Virus record (IMG/VR): IMGVR_UViG_3300024518_004839
Span: 1 to 44,796 of that record
Length of the DNA: 44,796 nt
Reading direction: 5' to 3' (one strand)
From: a virus
In this document: piece by piece, positions 11,387 to 21,965 of the stretch
Position numbering within the stretch: position 1 is the stretch's first letter
Layout of the letters: the number at the start of each line of letters is the position of its first letter
Translations under genes and position numbers: made by a program
The notes under the pieces: generated by a model
Told to the model about the DNA's origin: nothing
The model's input: only the letters and a program-made list of their open reading frames with translations
Database searches by the model: none

Positions 11387-14300
11387 ATTCCGCTACCCTG
11401 CCCTCGTCTTCATCGTTTCTCTCGGTAGTACCAAGTAGGCGGCGAGCCTTGACCGCATCCCCCTGAGCAATGGCGCGCTCGATCGCCTCCCTGTTGCGAC
11501 CCGCCCGGGTGATGAGTTGGTTGTACCGCCGGTCGAGATCGATCGACGTCAGGCGGAGACCCGTCACGAAGGGGACCAACCGCTCCCACGCGGTGCGCTC
11601 GTCGAGCCCCATCTCCTTCCCGAACGACTCCGACGCGGTGCGGTAGAGGCGCCCAAGTTGCGTCTGGTTCAGAAGGTGATAGCGATAGCCGTTCACCCTG
11701 TACATCGTCTCGTCGCCGACCTGTACCTGGCGCAGTTGCAAGAACTCTCGAACCACCGGCACGTCGAGGATGATCTTGCGGACGTCCGAGTCTTCCACGA
11801 TGTCGCGGTTGAAGAAGAAGTCTTTCCCCGCCGCGAGCTCGAAGGGGAGTTTCGCCAGCGGGTTCAAGCGACCGATGAGCTCCTTCATGGTGCCCTCGCG
11901 GAAGCCACCGGTGCGCCACCGGGTCAAATCCCCGATGAAGGACAGATCCTCCGCCGCGATCAGGTTCGCCCCACGCCAGACCTGCATCTTCCCGTTCTTG
12001 ATCTGCGGGAAGAACTGCCACCCCTCACGCACGAAGCCGGGGATCAGCTCCTCGATCGGGCTCTCGTCGTCGCGGAGAAGTTGCTGCGTCTTGCCGAGCC
12101 CAGAGATCAGGCCCGGTCGCTGGTACATCGTCTCGAGCATCAGAGGGATGTTGAAGCGAGCGAAGGTATAGAACGGGAACATCCGCCGCATCGCCTGCCG
12201 CTCGAACGGGGTCAGCGCGTGCGCGTAATCGAACATGTATTTCTGTGCGAAGCGCATCGCCTCGGGCGCCGCCATCCCCCGCTCCATCCCCTCGATGAAG
12301 ATGTTCAGACGGAAGTAGTTGTCGGCCTTGCCCCCAAGGTTGTTCGCGACCTCTTTCGCGGCGTTGACGCCACGGAGCGCGAAGTTCGCATTCCACGGGG
12401 AGAGCCGCGGGTCGGTGACCCCTGCGACGTTGATCTGGGTAAGCCCGATCTTCTCTCCGAAGTCGACGATCCCCCCGTGACGTTTGAATACATCGAGGAG
12501 GAACTTCCGTTCGTGCTCGACACCGTTGATGAGCATAGTGCCATCGGCACCCTTCATCAGTTGAACGATGTCCCAGTTGCGCGAGACGTTCATCCCCTTG
12601 AGCCCGATCGCCATCATCATGCGGACCGCACCGTCGAGCACGTTCCGCAAGTGAAAGGCGGGCCAGGGCGCGGTCTGCAACCACTTGAAACTATTCGTGA
12701 ACCAGTCGAAGGGCTTGAGCATCGCCTTCGCCGGCCCGACGATGACATTGTCCTGGACGATGAGATCGTTGATGAGACGACCCGCCCACGCCGGCACGAA
12801 GAACTCTTTCTCGAGCGGCACCCCGTCCGGACTCACGGCCCCCTCGAACTTGTGGAATCGGACCCGCACGAGCTCATCCTTGGTGCCCGCCACCTTCTCG
12901 AGCGCCTTCTCTGCCCCCTCGATCCCCTGGTCGGCGTGTAGCGGGAGGTGTCCACGAGCGAACGCCCCGAGCGCGAGCTCCGGCGGGGTAAGTTGCTTCT
13001 GGACCCCCGAGCCGAACGCCCGAACGTCGGGATACGCCTTCTGCCCGAGGTACTCCATCACCTGGGCCGCTTCGATCGCATTCAGTTGGTCGAGGCGAGA
13101 GCGACCTGTCAGCGCGAAGATTAGGGATCCCTGTTCGACCGGGTCCTTCGTGATCCCGCGGAGTTGCTCGGTGATCCCTTTGACCTGGCTCTCGAGCGCC
13201 GGCGCCCCGAGGAGATTCTTCGATAGAACCTCGGCGGAGTTGAGGTGGCCGACGATCTCCTGCACAGCATCGTTCAATTCGATCTGTTCGAGGGTCGTAC
13301 CGAGGCTGGGGTGGGAGAGAACAGTCCCCTCGGGTATGACGAAGAGAATCTCCCCCCCTTCTGGAGAAATCCGCTCTATCCCTACCACGCCTGCGTCTGA
13401 GAGGATTTCGAGGGCACGCTGGTCAGTGCCGGCGCCCGCGAGGTCGACCCCGAGCCGGGCGTTTACCTGGCGCGCGCTGGTCGAGAGGATCCGAGACCAC
13501 TCTTCGCCGGTGCCCTCCCACTGGATGACGCCCATCTTCTCGGCCAGGGATGCCGCATTATCGTCGAAGACCCGCCCGCCGCCGATCTCCCCCCCGACGA
13601 GCTTGGCCCGCTGGAGCGCCTCGATGTCCTCGATCGCGCCGCCCCGCACGAGCTCCGCCCGCGCCCGGAGGAACCGGACCTCTGAGGCCGAGGGGAGAGA
13701 GGCGAGGATCTGGACCAAACCGTCATGCTCTGCGGCCAAGACCTGCATCTTGTAGTAGTTGTGCATCTGGGCCATCGAGTGCCAGCGTTCGGTCTCGCCG
13801 GGGCCGAAGCCGAGATTGAGAGCCTTCTTCCGGCGGAGATCGGGGAGCACCAGATTATTGAAGAGCTCAAGCTCCTTCCGCGCGAACGCCCGCGTCTCGA
13901 TGAGGTCGGTGTGCTGCTGGATCAGATCGACGGTTTGCCCCTGGACCGCGGTAGTCCGCGACGCTCGCAACTTCGAGAACGCCTCGGAGCCGGAATACCT
14001 CCCAAGGGACTCCGCCAGATCCACCGACGAGCCCGCCGCGAGCCCCACGTTGCCGGTTAGCCCTGGCCGCTTACCGCGCACTCCGAGGCGCCAAATCCAG
14101 TATTGGCCCCGAGCCTTGCCAGGGCGGAAGACATCGAGGAATGCCTCATATGACTCTATTTCCTGCGGACTGAGCTCGCCGCGGCTGAAACGCTGTAGAA
14201 GGTCGCCATTCGCCGATCCGGCCACGCCCTCTAAAATCTCGTTCGGGTCCCCGAGCTGCACGCCGAGCTTCTCGTACTCCGATTGCACCGTCTCCTCGAG

Positions 14301-17300
14301 GCGGGAGAGGAATCGCTGCATGTCGCGGGAGAGCCCGCCCTCGCGAAGGCGACCGACCGCGAGCTCGACTTGGTCCGCGAGCTCATCGAGCCCGAACCCG
14401 GGGGGAAGCGGCTCCCCGCGCAAGCTCGCCTCGACCATCTGCGCCGCCGCGCGAGCCGCCTGCTCCTGCTGGGCTGCTACATCTGACAGGCTAGTCGCGA
14501 CTGGTCCTAACGCCCCGGATTCGAGAATCGACTGCTGGAGCTCCTTCGTGACGTCCCCGAAGTTGGTCTGAAGGCCGAGCCGCTCGAGCCGCGCGAGCCG
14601 CTCCCGGGCGGTGAGCTGGAACGCTTCGAGCCAAGCAGCCTCTTCGACGACGCGCTGCGTGACCGCCTGGACGTCCGCCGCCGGCAAGAGGGCTTCCGCC
14701 CCCAGTGCCTCAATGAAGGTACGAGGGTCGCGCCCCGAGGCCAGATCCGCCGCCTTTGCGGCAACGTCGGACATGAAAACCTCATCGAGGGCAATCTCCC
14801 GGGCCAGAAGTGGGAATTCCTCCATGACGTCGATCGCGGCTTGCTGGATGGCCGCCTGGTCTGGCGGCTCAATCCCGAAGTTGAGCTGACGGAGGGCGCG
14901 GTGGGACGCGACGTCCCCCGAGTCCAGGGGCGAAGAACTCATCGCCCGGCGGACCTCCTGGAGCACCTCTTCTGCGTCATCGGGGCGCACCCCCTTGAGG
15001 TGCTTCTCCCACGGGCCACGGAGAGCCTTGTTTGTGGGGCCGCTTGCCCACACCTTCTCGACCGCTTGCGCCCAGTCGAGCTCATTCACCCCGCCGAGGC
15101 GGAGGAACTCGTCCGTTGCGGCCACCTGGAGCCAGTCCGCGAGCACGTCCCGTTGAGACTCGGCGGTCCACTCCGGTTGAGGGCCAAGCCGCGCCGCGTA
15201 GCGATCGGCGATCCCGCCGGTGTTGTCGCTCATTCGGTCGAGGATCCGAACCTGCTCTTGGAGCGCCTCGATCGGGGCTTGGATCTGGGTCATCTCTTGG
15301 TCGAGGAGCTTGATCGCGTCCTCGGCGGTCTTCGCCTGAGCGGTGCCGAGCTCAAGTTTCCGCTTCACGAACGCCGCTTCGACCTCCTTCGGCATCTTGT
15401 TCAGGTCGCCCCGGAGGTCATCCCATAGCTTGAGGAAGGACCCGACGATCGGGTCGTCCTTCAACCACTCAAGAGCGAGCTCGCGGCCGGCGCCAGATTC
15501 GGGGAGCGGCTTGAGGAGCTTCTCGACCCTCGCCTCGACCGAGGCGGAGAGGGCGCGGACGCTGTCGGTAAGCTCTTCGATCCCCTCGAGGACCCCCGCG
15601 ATCTGCTCCGGGGTCGCTTCCGTGATCGCCTTCACCGAACCGGTGACCGTCAGCATCTCCCGGGTGAGTGCCTTCGAGTCGCGGAAGAGCTCCGCGATCT
15701 TCTGGTTCGACGCGATGATCTCGTCGGAGAAGTCGCGGGAGAGCCCCGCCATGATCTCGTTCGCTTCTGGGTCCTGGAGTAGCTCCCTGATCCCGTCATC
15801 GAATTCGTTGACCGCGTCCTGCAAAAGCTCGTGGGCTTCGGTCGTGTCCACCTCGGAGTAGCCGCGCCGGGCGCGCGAAGTGTCGACCGCGGCCTGGAAG
15901 TCGCTCACCAACGCCCGGAAATCCTCTGGCCTACGCCCTGAGACCTCCGCCGCGCGCGCCGCGACACTCTTTACCCTGGCCGTCATCGCTCGGATGATGC
16001 CCTCTTCGGCATCGCGAATTACCGAGGGGCTGTCCATGACTGACCGGGTCAGGGAGTCACCGATGAGCTTCTCGCTCCGCATTTTCTTGATGACCTTGGC
16101 GGGGTCTGCCGCGGTGGCTGCGTCCTTGAACGCCGAGTAGAAGCCAGAAGCCCGCCCGCCGTAGCTCGTCTGCACCAGACCATTGACGCCCTCGAGCACG
16201 TTCCAGTTCGCCCCCGAGCGGAATGCCGCCGGCGTGTTGATGATGTCCATGAGGGTCCCGAAGAGCGCGTTGTCGTCTTTCGCGAACGCGCGGACCGACT
16301 TTGCCACCCGAGAAGAGACCGACTTCCGAAGCTCGGCGGACTTGGCGCCGCCGCTCGCGACGTAAGGGCTCTCCGAGAAGAACTTCAAGCCGAGCTCTGC
16401 CCCAGTCTCCTGCTTCTTCGCGATGAACTCGAAGAGCTCGCCGCGCGCCTCCCGAGTGAACTTACCGAACGGGATGACCGGGAGACCGCGGCTGCGACGG
16501 TAGTCCTCCGCCTGCTTCGCGAGCCATCCGGTGCGTCCGTAATCGCTCGAGATCACATCGAGAACGGCCCGGGCTTCGTCACCCTTCCCCGCCGTCTTGA
16601 GACTGGTGTATTCCTTGAGCTTCCGAATGAATGCCGAGTTGCCGATGTCTGCGGAGAGTAACCGTCCGCCCTTGGTGATCGTATCTTCGATCATCTGAAC
16701 CGGGAGGAAGCGCGCGAACATCGTCGCCATCTCGAAGTCGAAGCCGTCCCACCGAGATGTCACGCTCTGAACAAGTTCGTTCCCCTGGCGGTTCTTCATC
16801 ATCGCGAAGAGCTCTTGCGCCCACTCCTCGACCAAGCCGTCGACCTCATCGCCGAGCTGGAGACCCTTGGTCCCTACGTCCTCGAGCACCGATTCAAGGA
16901 TGACCATCCGCGCCGCGGACTCGCCACCCTGGTCTGCCGCCTTGAAGAACTGCGGCCCCACCTTGGAGGGGAGCACGAGGCCCCGAGCGGTGCCAGCCTC
17001 GCCGGCCCGACCGAAGAGCTCCGACACCCGAGCGACCAACCGCGAGGAGAGCTCCGACGCGAACTCGAGATCACCCTCGGGGGACTTACCAACGAATTGT
17101 TTGATCTTCTGAATGAGCCCGTCCGGTGTGTCCACCCCGAGCTTCTCCCGTGCCCGCTCAACGATGGCGGTGTACTCGTCGGCGACCTGATTCATCATCT
17201 CGTGGATCGTCGCACGCCCCGCGTCGATGTCCTGAATGATCGCAGCGTCGAGAGAGTCCTCCCCGTGGATGAGAGCGATGTTCAGAACATCGGGGTTCTG

Positions 17301-19673
17301 CTCAAGCCAGTCGGTCGCGGACTCCCACTCCCCACGCTGCACGCGCCCGAGAAGCTCCTCGAACTGAGGGAGGTTCTTCAAGAGGACTTGCGAGCGCCAG
17401 ACCTCGGGGCCGAGCGTCTTCCGCTCAATCGACCGGAGGATGTCCGTACCGAACTTGCCGCGCGGACCGTACTCCGCCTCGAGGAGCTTATGCACCTGGC
17501 GCGGGTGAACCGCGAAGCCGTCCTGAAGACGGGAGACGAACAGTCGTTCGATCCGCGCGCGCTCCGCAGTAAGCCTCCGGTTGTAGATCAGCCCGAAGAC
17601 GTTCTTCACCGGCTTGAGACCGAAGCCCCCTTGGTCGCGGGGACGGGTCGCTTCCGACCGCGTCATGTTCCGTGAACGGATGAACGGGTCATCGTCAGAG
17701 AAGCGCGCGAACTTGCCCTGACGCAACGAGACATTCAGGGTCTTTTCGTAGCCCTCGAATTGAGATGGGAGGTAGTAGTCGAGGAATGCGACATCGAGTC
17801 CCTCTTCTGCCAAGAGGTCCCACTCGCGGTTGAAAAGCTCCTGCGTGTTGCGGGCCATCTCGACGATCTGCTCCCTGGTCTCGACTGCCAAGTGGTCGAG
17901 CCTCGCATCGCCAAGAATGATGCTTCCGAGCTTTGTTTCCTGATAGCTCTCTCCTGCCTTGTCAGAGAAGAACTTCTTTCCGCCACGCCGCCAAAGGGTC
18001 GCCGCATCCTCCTCTGCCGTCATCGCGTCGAAGAGAACGTCTTGCTCGACCTCCGTTAGCGCACGGCCAGTCTTCGAGCCGTCCTTGATGGTGAGGATCT
18101 TCTTGGTCTCCTCAAGGATGGTGGTCGCCTCGCGCGCCATCGCTACTGCGCGATCCTTGAACATCTCCCGAAGCCACGGGCTCCGCCCCAGGGTTGCCCC
18201 GAAGGCGTGCTTCACCATCTCCGCGCCGTTACTCACCGCTTCGAAGACGAACGCGACTTTGTTCTGTAGAAATTTCGTGATCGCCTGAATCGGAGCGGGG
18301 GAGTCATTGACCAAGAATCGCCAAGAGTCTGACGCCGCTTCCATCATCTTGAACTTGGTAGCGTCCATCCACTGCGCGCGGATCCCGAACTCTGGGCCGA
18401 AGGGAACCTTCAGCTTCAGCCCCCCTTGGTCGAGCATCTTCTGCACGGTCGCCTTGAGCGGGATGTCTCCCGTGCGCGCCGCTTCCCGCGGGCCGGAGAT
18501 GTACTTCTTCAGGTTGTCGAACGTGTAATCGATCCCGTCCCGACCCATGAGGTCTTCGAAGACCGTGCGGGCGATGTGTGGGTCAACGCCGAACGTCGCG
18601 AGGGCGGTATCGATGTCCCCGTCCGCGCGCCGAAGAGCCGAGTCCCAAGTGTCGTGCCCCCGCTCACGGATGAGACGGTCGAAGGTCACCTCGACGTCTT
18701 TGCGCATCGCCCCCTGGATCGCGAACTTCTGCTGCGCCTCGAGAAGCTCGTCGGGGGTCTCTTTGAGTAGGGCGTCAGAGATCCCGGTGTCCGCCTTCTT
18801 CCGCTCGAACAGATCAGCAAGCGCACGCACCCGGTCGCGGGCGTTCGTCGGGAGGTCTTTTACTTCGTCGAGACCTAACCTTGCCGCCGCTGTCGCCTCG
18901 TCTGACAGCTTGGTCGCAATCTCATCCAGTACCCTCAACGGGGTTTGTCGAGTCCCCCCAGCGAAGGCAACTTTCCCGACCTTGAGCGTTGCGCTACCGG
19001 CTGCACGGCCCGCCGCTCGAGCGGCGACCGCGCCAGTGCCGAGCGTCAGATACGTCGTCGGGTCGAAGATGACGTCGGCCGCGAAGCCGAGCACCTCGCG
19101 CGACCACTTGCCGACCCCGTCTTGAGAGTCCCACCCCATATTGTCGAAGACGTCGGAGAAGGTCTGCTTGTCCTGCAAGGTGAAGCCACGCCACGCCTCA
19201 AGGAACGGGTTCGTTTCTTCGGTCTCCCCCTGGATGAGGTTCACCGTGGCATCGACCGCGCCGGCAATGGCGTAGTTGAACACCTGGAAAAGCTCAAGGA
19301 GCCGAAGGAAGCCCGACGACTCGGTCTCGTCGCGGGGGACGAACACAGAATCGTTGTCGCCGCGCCGCACCCGGTTCCGCCCGACTCGCTGGAACTGCGC
19401 ACGCTCTTCGTCGGTAAGGTTCGCCTGCCCTTGGAACGCTGTCCCGCGCAACGGGACCGGCGACCCTTGATAGCTCGCGCGTTGGAGCTCGGTCACCATC
19501 GTCGCCTGCGCCAGCTTCGGAGTGATGAGCCCGGCATTCTGGAGAGCGATCAGGGATTGGACGTAGGGGCGTGCCTGCCTCTGCGGCAACGGGCGAAGCC
19601 GTGTCGGGAGAGCCTGCGCGCCAGCCGCCGCACCATCTTGAGCGAGGTAATACTCGTCGAGCCCGGCGGCCAT
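11334..19673 (-). CDS. Giant virion protein, 2779 residues, probable ejection protein
   Basis: Last late gene, starting just after the stop of 19674-21329. By gene order (hub, then four internal-type proteins) it matches the position of P22 gp16 or T7 gp16, large proteins carried in the capsid and ejected with DNA. The N-terminus has hydrophobic stretches (NYAIAGAVDATVNLIQG, VLGFAADVIFDPTTYLTLG); the middle is long, helical and Glu/Ala-rich. The last ~450 residues form a well-ordered block (NSFKWLQTAPWPAFHLRNVL, RMFPFYTFARFNIPLMLETM) that may meet the membrane. I see no clear lysozyme or polymerase motif, although an unrecognised enzymatic domain is possible in so large a chain. It might instead be a tape measure, but the P22-like order argues against that. 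Confidence 0.7.
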   Translation of the reverse strand: MAAGLDEYYLAQDGAAAGAQALPTRLRPLPQRQARPYVQSLIALQNAGLITPKLAQATMVTELQRASYQGSPVPLRGTAFQGQANLTDEERAQFQRVGRNRVRRGDNDSVFVPRDETESSGFLRLLELFQVFNYAIAGAVDATVNLIQGETEETNPFLEAWRGFTLQDKQTFSDVFDNMGWDSQDGVGKWSREVLGFAADVIFDPTTYLTLGTGAVAARAAGRAAGSATLKVGKVAFAGGTRQTPLRVLDEIATKLSDEATAAARLGLDEVKDLPTNARDRVRALADLFERKKADTGISDALLKETPDELLEAQQKFAIQGAMRKDVEVTFDRLIRERGHDTWDSALRRADGDIDTALATFGVDPHIARTVFEDLMGRDGIDYTFDNLKKYISGPREAARTGDIPLKATVQKMLDQGGLKLKVPFGPEFGIRAQWMDATKFKMMEAASDSWRFLVNDSPAPIQAITKFLQNKVAFVFEAVSNGAEMVKHAFGATLGRSPWLREMFKDRAVAMAREATTILEETKKILTIKDGSKTGRALTEVEQDVLFDAMTAEEDAATLWRRGGKKFFSDKAGESYQETKLGSIILGDARLDHLAVETREQIVEMARNTQELFNREWDLLAEEGLDVAFLDYYLPSQFEGYEKTLNVSLRQGKFARFSDDDPFIRSRNMTRSEATRPRDQGGFGLKPVKNVFGLIYNRRLTAERARIERLFVSRLQDGFAVHPRQVHKLLEAEYGPRGKFGTDILRSIERKTLGPEVWRSQVLLKNLPQFEELLGRVQRGEWESATDWLEQNPDVLNIALIHGEDSLDAAIIQDIDAGRATIHEMMNQVADEYTAIVERAREKLGVDTPDGLIQKIKQFVGKSPEGDLEFASELSSRLVARVSELFGRAGEAGTARGLVLPSKVGPQFFKAADQGGESAARMVILESVLEDVGTKGLQLGDEVDGLVEEWAQELFAMMKNRQGNELVQSVTSRWDGFDFEMATMFARFLPVQMIEDTITKGGRLLSADIGNSAFIRKLKEYTSLKTAGKGDEARAVLDVISSDYGRTGWLAKQAEDYRRSRGLPVIPFGKFTREARGELFEFIAKKQETGAELGLKFFSESPYVASGGAKSAELRKSVSSRVAKSVRAFAKDDNALFGTLMDIINTPAAFRSGANWNVLEGVNGLVQTSYGGRASGFYSAFKDAATAADPAKVIKKMRSEKLIGDSLTRSVMDSPSVIRDAEEGIIRAMTARVKSVAARAAEVSGRRPEDFRALVSDFQAAVDTSRARRGYSEVDTTEAHELLQDAVNEFDDGIRELLQDPEANEIMAGLSRDFSDEIIASNQKIAELFRDSKALTREMLTVTGSVKAITEATPEQIAGVLEGIEELTDSVRALSASVEARVEKLLKPLPESGAGRELALEWLKDDPIVGSFLKLWDDLRGDLNKMPKEVEAAFVKRKLELGTAQAKTAEDAIKLLDQEMTQIQAPIEALQEQVRILDRMSDNTGGIADRYAARLGPQPEWTAESQRDVLADWLQVAATDEFLRLGGVNELDWAQAVEKVWASGPTNKALRGPWEKHLKGVRPDDAEEVLQEVRRAMSSSPLDSGDVASHRALRQLNFGIEPPDQAAIQQAAIDVMEEFPLLAREIALDEVFMSDVAAKAADLASGRDPRTFIEALGAEALLPAADVQAVTQRVVEEAAWLEAFQLTARERLARLERLGLQTNFGDVTKELQQSILESGALGPVATSLSDVAAQQEQAARAAAQMVEASLRGEPLPPGFGLDELADQVELAVGRLREGGLSRDMQRFLSRLEETVQSEYEKLGVQLGDPNEILEGVAGSANGDLLQRFSRGELSPQEIESYEAFLDVFRPGKARGQYWIWRLGVRGKRPGLTGNVGLAAGSSVDLAESLGRYSGSEAFSKLRASRTTAVQGQTVDLIQQHTDLIETRAFARKELELFNNLVLPDLRRKKALNLGFGPGETERWHSMAQMHNYYKMQVLAAEHDGLVQILASLPSASEVRFLRARAELVRGGAIEDIEALQRAKLVGGEIGGGRVFDDNAASLAEKMGVIQWEGTGEEWSRILSTSARQVNARLGVDLAGAGTDQRALEILSDAGVVGIERISPEGGEILFVIPEGTVLSHPSLGTTLEQIELNDAVQEIVGHLNSAEVLSKNLLGAPALESQVKGITEQLRGITKDPVEQGSLIFALTGRSRLDQLNAIEAAQVMEYLGQKAYPDVRAFGSGVQKQLTPPELALGAFARGHLPLHADQGIEGAEKALEKVAGTKDELVRVRFHKFEGAVSPDGVPLEKEFFVPAWAGRLINDLIVQDNVIVGPAKAMLKPFDWFTNSFKWLQTAPWPAFHLRNVLDGAVRMMMAIGLKGMNVSRNWDIVQLMKGADGTMLINGVEHERKFLLDVFKRHGGIVDFGEKIGLTQINVAGVTDPRLSPWNANFALRGVNAAKEVANNLGGKADNYFRLNIFIEGMERGMAAPEAMRFAQKYMFDYAHALTPFERQAMRRMFPFYTFARFNIPLMLETMYQRPGLISGLGKTQQLLRDDESPIEELIPGFVREGWQFFPQIKNGKMQVWRGANLIAAEDLSFIGDLTRWRTGGFREGTMKELIGRLNPLAKLPFELAAGKDFFFNRDIVEDSDVRKIILDVPVVREFLQLRQVQVGDETMYRVNGYRYHLLNQTQLGRLYRTASESFGKEMGLDERTAWERLVPFVTGLRLTSIDLDRRYNQLITRAGRNREAIERAIAQGDAVKARRLLGTTERNDEDEGRVAESMTALRALSEVQRGRSR

Positions 19674-21329
19674 TTAACGCTGACCTTGCAGCCGCGGATC
19701 GACCTGCCCGCCCAAGAGTAGCTGCAAGAGAAGCGGATCGATTCCCTGCCCCTGTTGCTGCGGCTGCCCCGGGAGAGTCTGCTGCACCTGTCCCCGAAAG
19801 ACTTGTTGCTCGGGCGGTGGCGATCGGGACCCTCTGTCTGGGAGCGTCTGCTCCGCCGCCGCGGCCGGCCCTCCGCCCCGGAAGACCTGGAGTAGCTCGA
19901 AGGCATCGTTAAAACCCGATTGGTAGTTGCTGTCTTGAGCCCCTCCCGACTGAGAGAGTCCCTGCTGCTCAACGGTCAGCGTCGACTCTGGGCCACTCGA
20001 GCTCAAGGTCTGGGCGATCCCGGAAGCATCGGTCTCTCCGCCGAGCCGCTGGTCGAACTGCGCGCTCAGACCCGACAAGTCGGTCGGCTGCCCGCCGCCG
20101 GTGATCTGGTTGTTGAGCGCCTGAAGGTCGCCGCCGATGGTCTCGCCGAACGACGGTTGCACCGGTGCGGGCGGCCCCGTTGGCACGAAGTCTTTCGGGA
20201 ATCCATCCGCTCCAATGTTGCTCGGCTGTTCACCCTGGAGGAGCCGGAAGAGCTTCTCTTCCTCGGTGAGCTCAACGGTGCGCGTCGTCTGCTCGCCAGT
20301 CTTCTCGCGGGTGCGGGTTCGGTTCTCGAACTCAGATTCAGACGCGCCGTCGATGATCTCGAGGCCGCGGGAGATCTCCTCTTCGGTCAACTCATCGGAG
20401 ATAAGCCGCTCCAGAAACGTCCCCTCGGTGTCGGTGTCGATCTTGGCGAGGATCTCGGGAGTAATGCCGGCGTCGGGGAACGCCTTCTGCAAGCCTTCGT
20501 CGAGACCGTGGATGTCGATGGCGTTCTCGATCTCGAACTCTCGGAGGAACTCGTGGATGACCGCGAGTGACTTCTCGTCACGCTCAACTTCCTTGGTAAG
20601 GTCGTCGCTGATGACCCCGTTCGGGTTGTTCCTGGCGTAGAAGAACTGCGCTTTCTCGATCTCCACCGCACGCCCCGGGTTTGTGCCGAGACGGTTTCGC
20701 ATCTTCCGGAGCTCCGTAAAGATCCGGTTTGCGATCTGGTCATCAGTTGCCGTGACGCTTTGCCCCGACTCGATCTGATCGTTCTGCTGGTTCCGCAACT
20801 CAAGCTCGAGCGCCGAGAGCTTCGGGAAGAAGTCGGTATTCAGGTACGCGCGGATCGTGTTCGCCTCGTCGACCTCGAACTCCGGATCACCCGGGAGCCT
20901 TGATTTCGGGCGCGGGCGCCGTTGAGCGTCGAGCGCGAACGGCGCGATCCGGTCGAGGTTTGCCGGGTCGAAGCTCCCATCGAGTACCTGCGCGAGTTGC
21001 GTAGCCCCCTCATCGAGCGAGAGGATGATGTCGTTCTTCCCCTGCGCGCGGTCCGCGACCTGCTCTTGGTTGCCCTGGCGCTTGTTCTGGTCCTCGGCGC
21101 GCTTGTCTTGATTCTCCGCGCGCTCTCGTTCTTTCGCCTCGCGCTCAATCGCGTTCTCTAGAATCTTGAGTTGCGCCTTCGAAATCTTCCGATCGGTTTC
21201 CTTATCCTTTCGGCTTTCGAGATATTGCAGGTAAGCGATGAGGGCGTCGCTGACCCCGGTCACGAGAGACCCGGCCGGCCCCGTCGTCGAGCCGCTGCCT
21301 CGCTGCCGTGCTTTTGCGAGAGTAGGCAT
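19674..21329 (-). CDS. Probable internal/ejection protein, 551 residues, Gln/Glu-rich
   Basis: ATG at 21329 behind AAAAAGGAGGCGAG, a strong ribosome site. The first ~130 residues form a highly charged coiled coil (KAQLKILENAIEREAKERER and on). Helical regions follow, and then a low-complexity C-terminal third rich in Gln, Gly and Pro. Low-complexity Gln/Gly-rich proteins just before the largest late gene are typical of podovirus internal proteins. It stops directly before the giant gene's ATG, so they are co-translated. Confidence 0.6.
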   Translation of the reverse strand: MPTLAKARQRGSGSTTGPAGSLVTGVSDALIAYLQYLESRKDKETDRKISKAQLKILENAIEREAKERERAENQDKRAEDQNKRQGNQEQVADRAQGKNDIILSLDEGATQLAQVLDGSFDPANLDRIAPFALDAQRRPRPKSRLPGDPEFEVDEANTIRAYLNTDFFPKLSALELELRNQQNDQIESGQSVTATDDQIANRIFTELRKMRNRLGTNPGRAVEIEKAQFFYARNNPNGVISDDLTKEVERDEKSLAVIHEFLREFEIENAIDIHGLDEGLQKAFPDAGITPEILAKIDTDTEGTFLERLISDELTEEEISRGLEIIDGASESEFENRTRTREKTGEQTTRTVELTEEEKLFRLLQGEQPSNIGADGFPKDFVPTGPPAPVQPSFGETIGGDLQALNNQITGGGQPTDLSGLSAQFDQRLGGETDASGIAQTLSSSGPESTLTVEQQGLSQSGGAQDSNYQSGFNDAFELLQVFRGGGPAAAAEQTLPDRGSRSPPPEQQVFRGQVQQTLPGQPQQQGQGIDPLLLQLLLGGQVDPRLQGQR

Positions 21330-21341
21330 CTCGCCTCCTTT

Positions 21342-21965
21342 TTAGGTAAAGAAAAACTGCGACTGAAGGTTGCTCGGAAGCTGTTCCTGTAAGTTGATCG
21401 GCGCCCCCAGTGGTTGGTTCTGGTTTGCTGCCAACTGCTCTGGGGTTAATTCACCATGGGTTGCGTCCTGCCCCAGGATCCCGAGGTTCGCACCGATACC
21501 AAGTCGCTCGCTGAGAAGCTGTGCGCCCAAGCCGAATCCCTCGGTGAGAGCTTGCGGACGTGCCTGGATCGCCGCGGAGTCTACGGTCTGACGAAGTGCC
21601 TGCTGCTCGAGCCCCTGCTGTTGTTGGAGCGCGCGGTCGAAAAACTCTGATTGAGCAGACCCCTGGTCGATCCCGGTCGCGGCGAGGGAGCGGAGAGAGT
21701 CAAACTCGCGACGCTCTCGCACCTTGCCGAGTTGCTCTTGCCCAATCTCGAAGATCTCGTTCGGGTCGAACGGGGCGCCCTGGTTCTGCTCGAGCGCGCC
21801 AAGGATTCGCTGCATCAACGGGTCGTTCTGGAACGCCGCGCGAAGGGTGGCACGGGTAGAATTCTCGATGCTGCGCTCTTGGCGACGCGCGTCCGCTCGT
21901 TGGTCGTTATCGAACGCTCCGGCCGCTCCCCCAACGACTAGGCCAGCGAGGACGTCATATACCAT
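21342..21965 (-). CDS. Probable internal/ejection protein, 207 residues
   Basis: ATG at 21965 shares its A with the previous TAA. An N-terminal glycine-rich hydrophobic stretch (VLAGLVVGGAAGAF) is followed by a charged helix, then Gln/Leu-rich sequence (QQQQGLEQQALRQ). A glycine-zipper-like N-terminus with a Gln-rich tail recalls P22 gp7/gp20-type ejection proteins in character, not in sequence. Role inferred from position. Confidence 0.55.
   Translation of the reverse strand: MVYDVLAGLVVGGAAGAFDNDQRADARRQERSIENSTRATLRAAFQNDPLMQRILGALEQNQGAPFDPNEIFEIGQEQLGKVRERREFDSLRSLAATGIDQGSAQSEFFDRALQQQQGLEQQALRQTVDSAAIQARPQALTEGFGLGAQLLSERLGIGANLGILGQDATHGELTPEQLAANQNQPLGAPINLQEQLPSNLQSQFFFT

Noticed and set aside
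11517-12941. Open frame of 474 codons on the plus strand
   Set aside because: It is antisense to the well-ordered C-terminus of the giant late gene and has the biased composition of a shadow frame.
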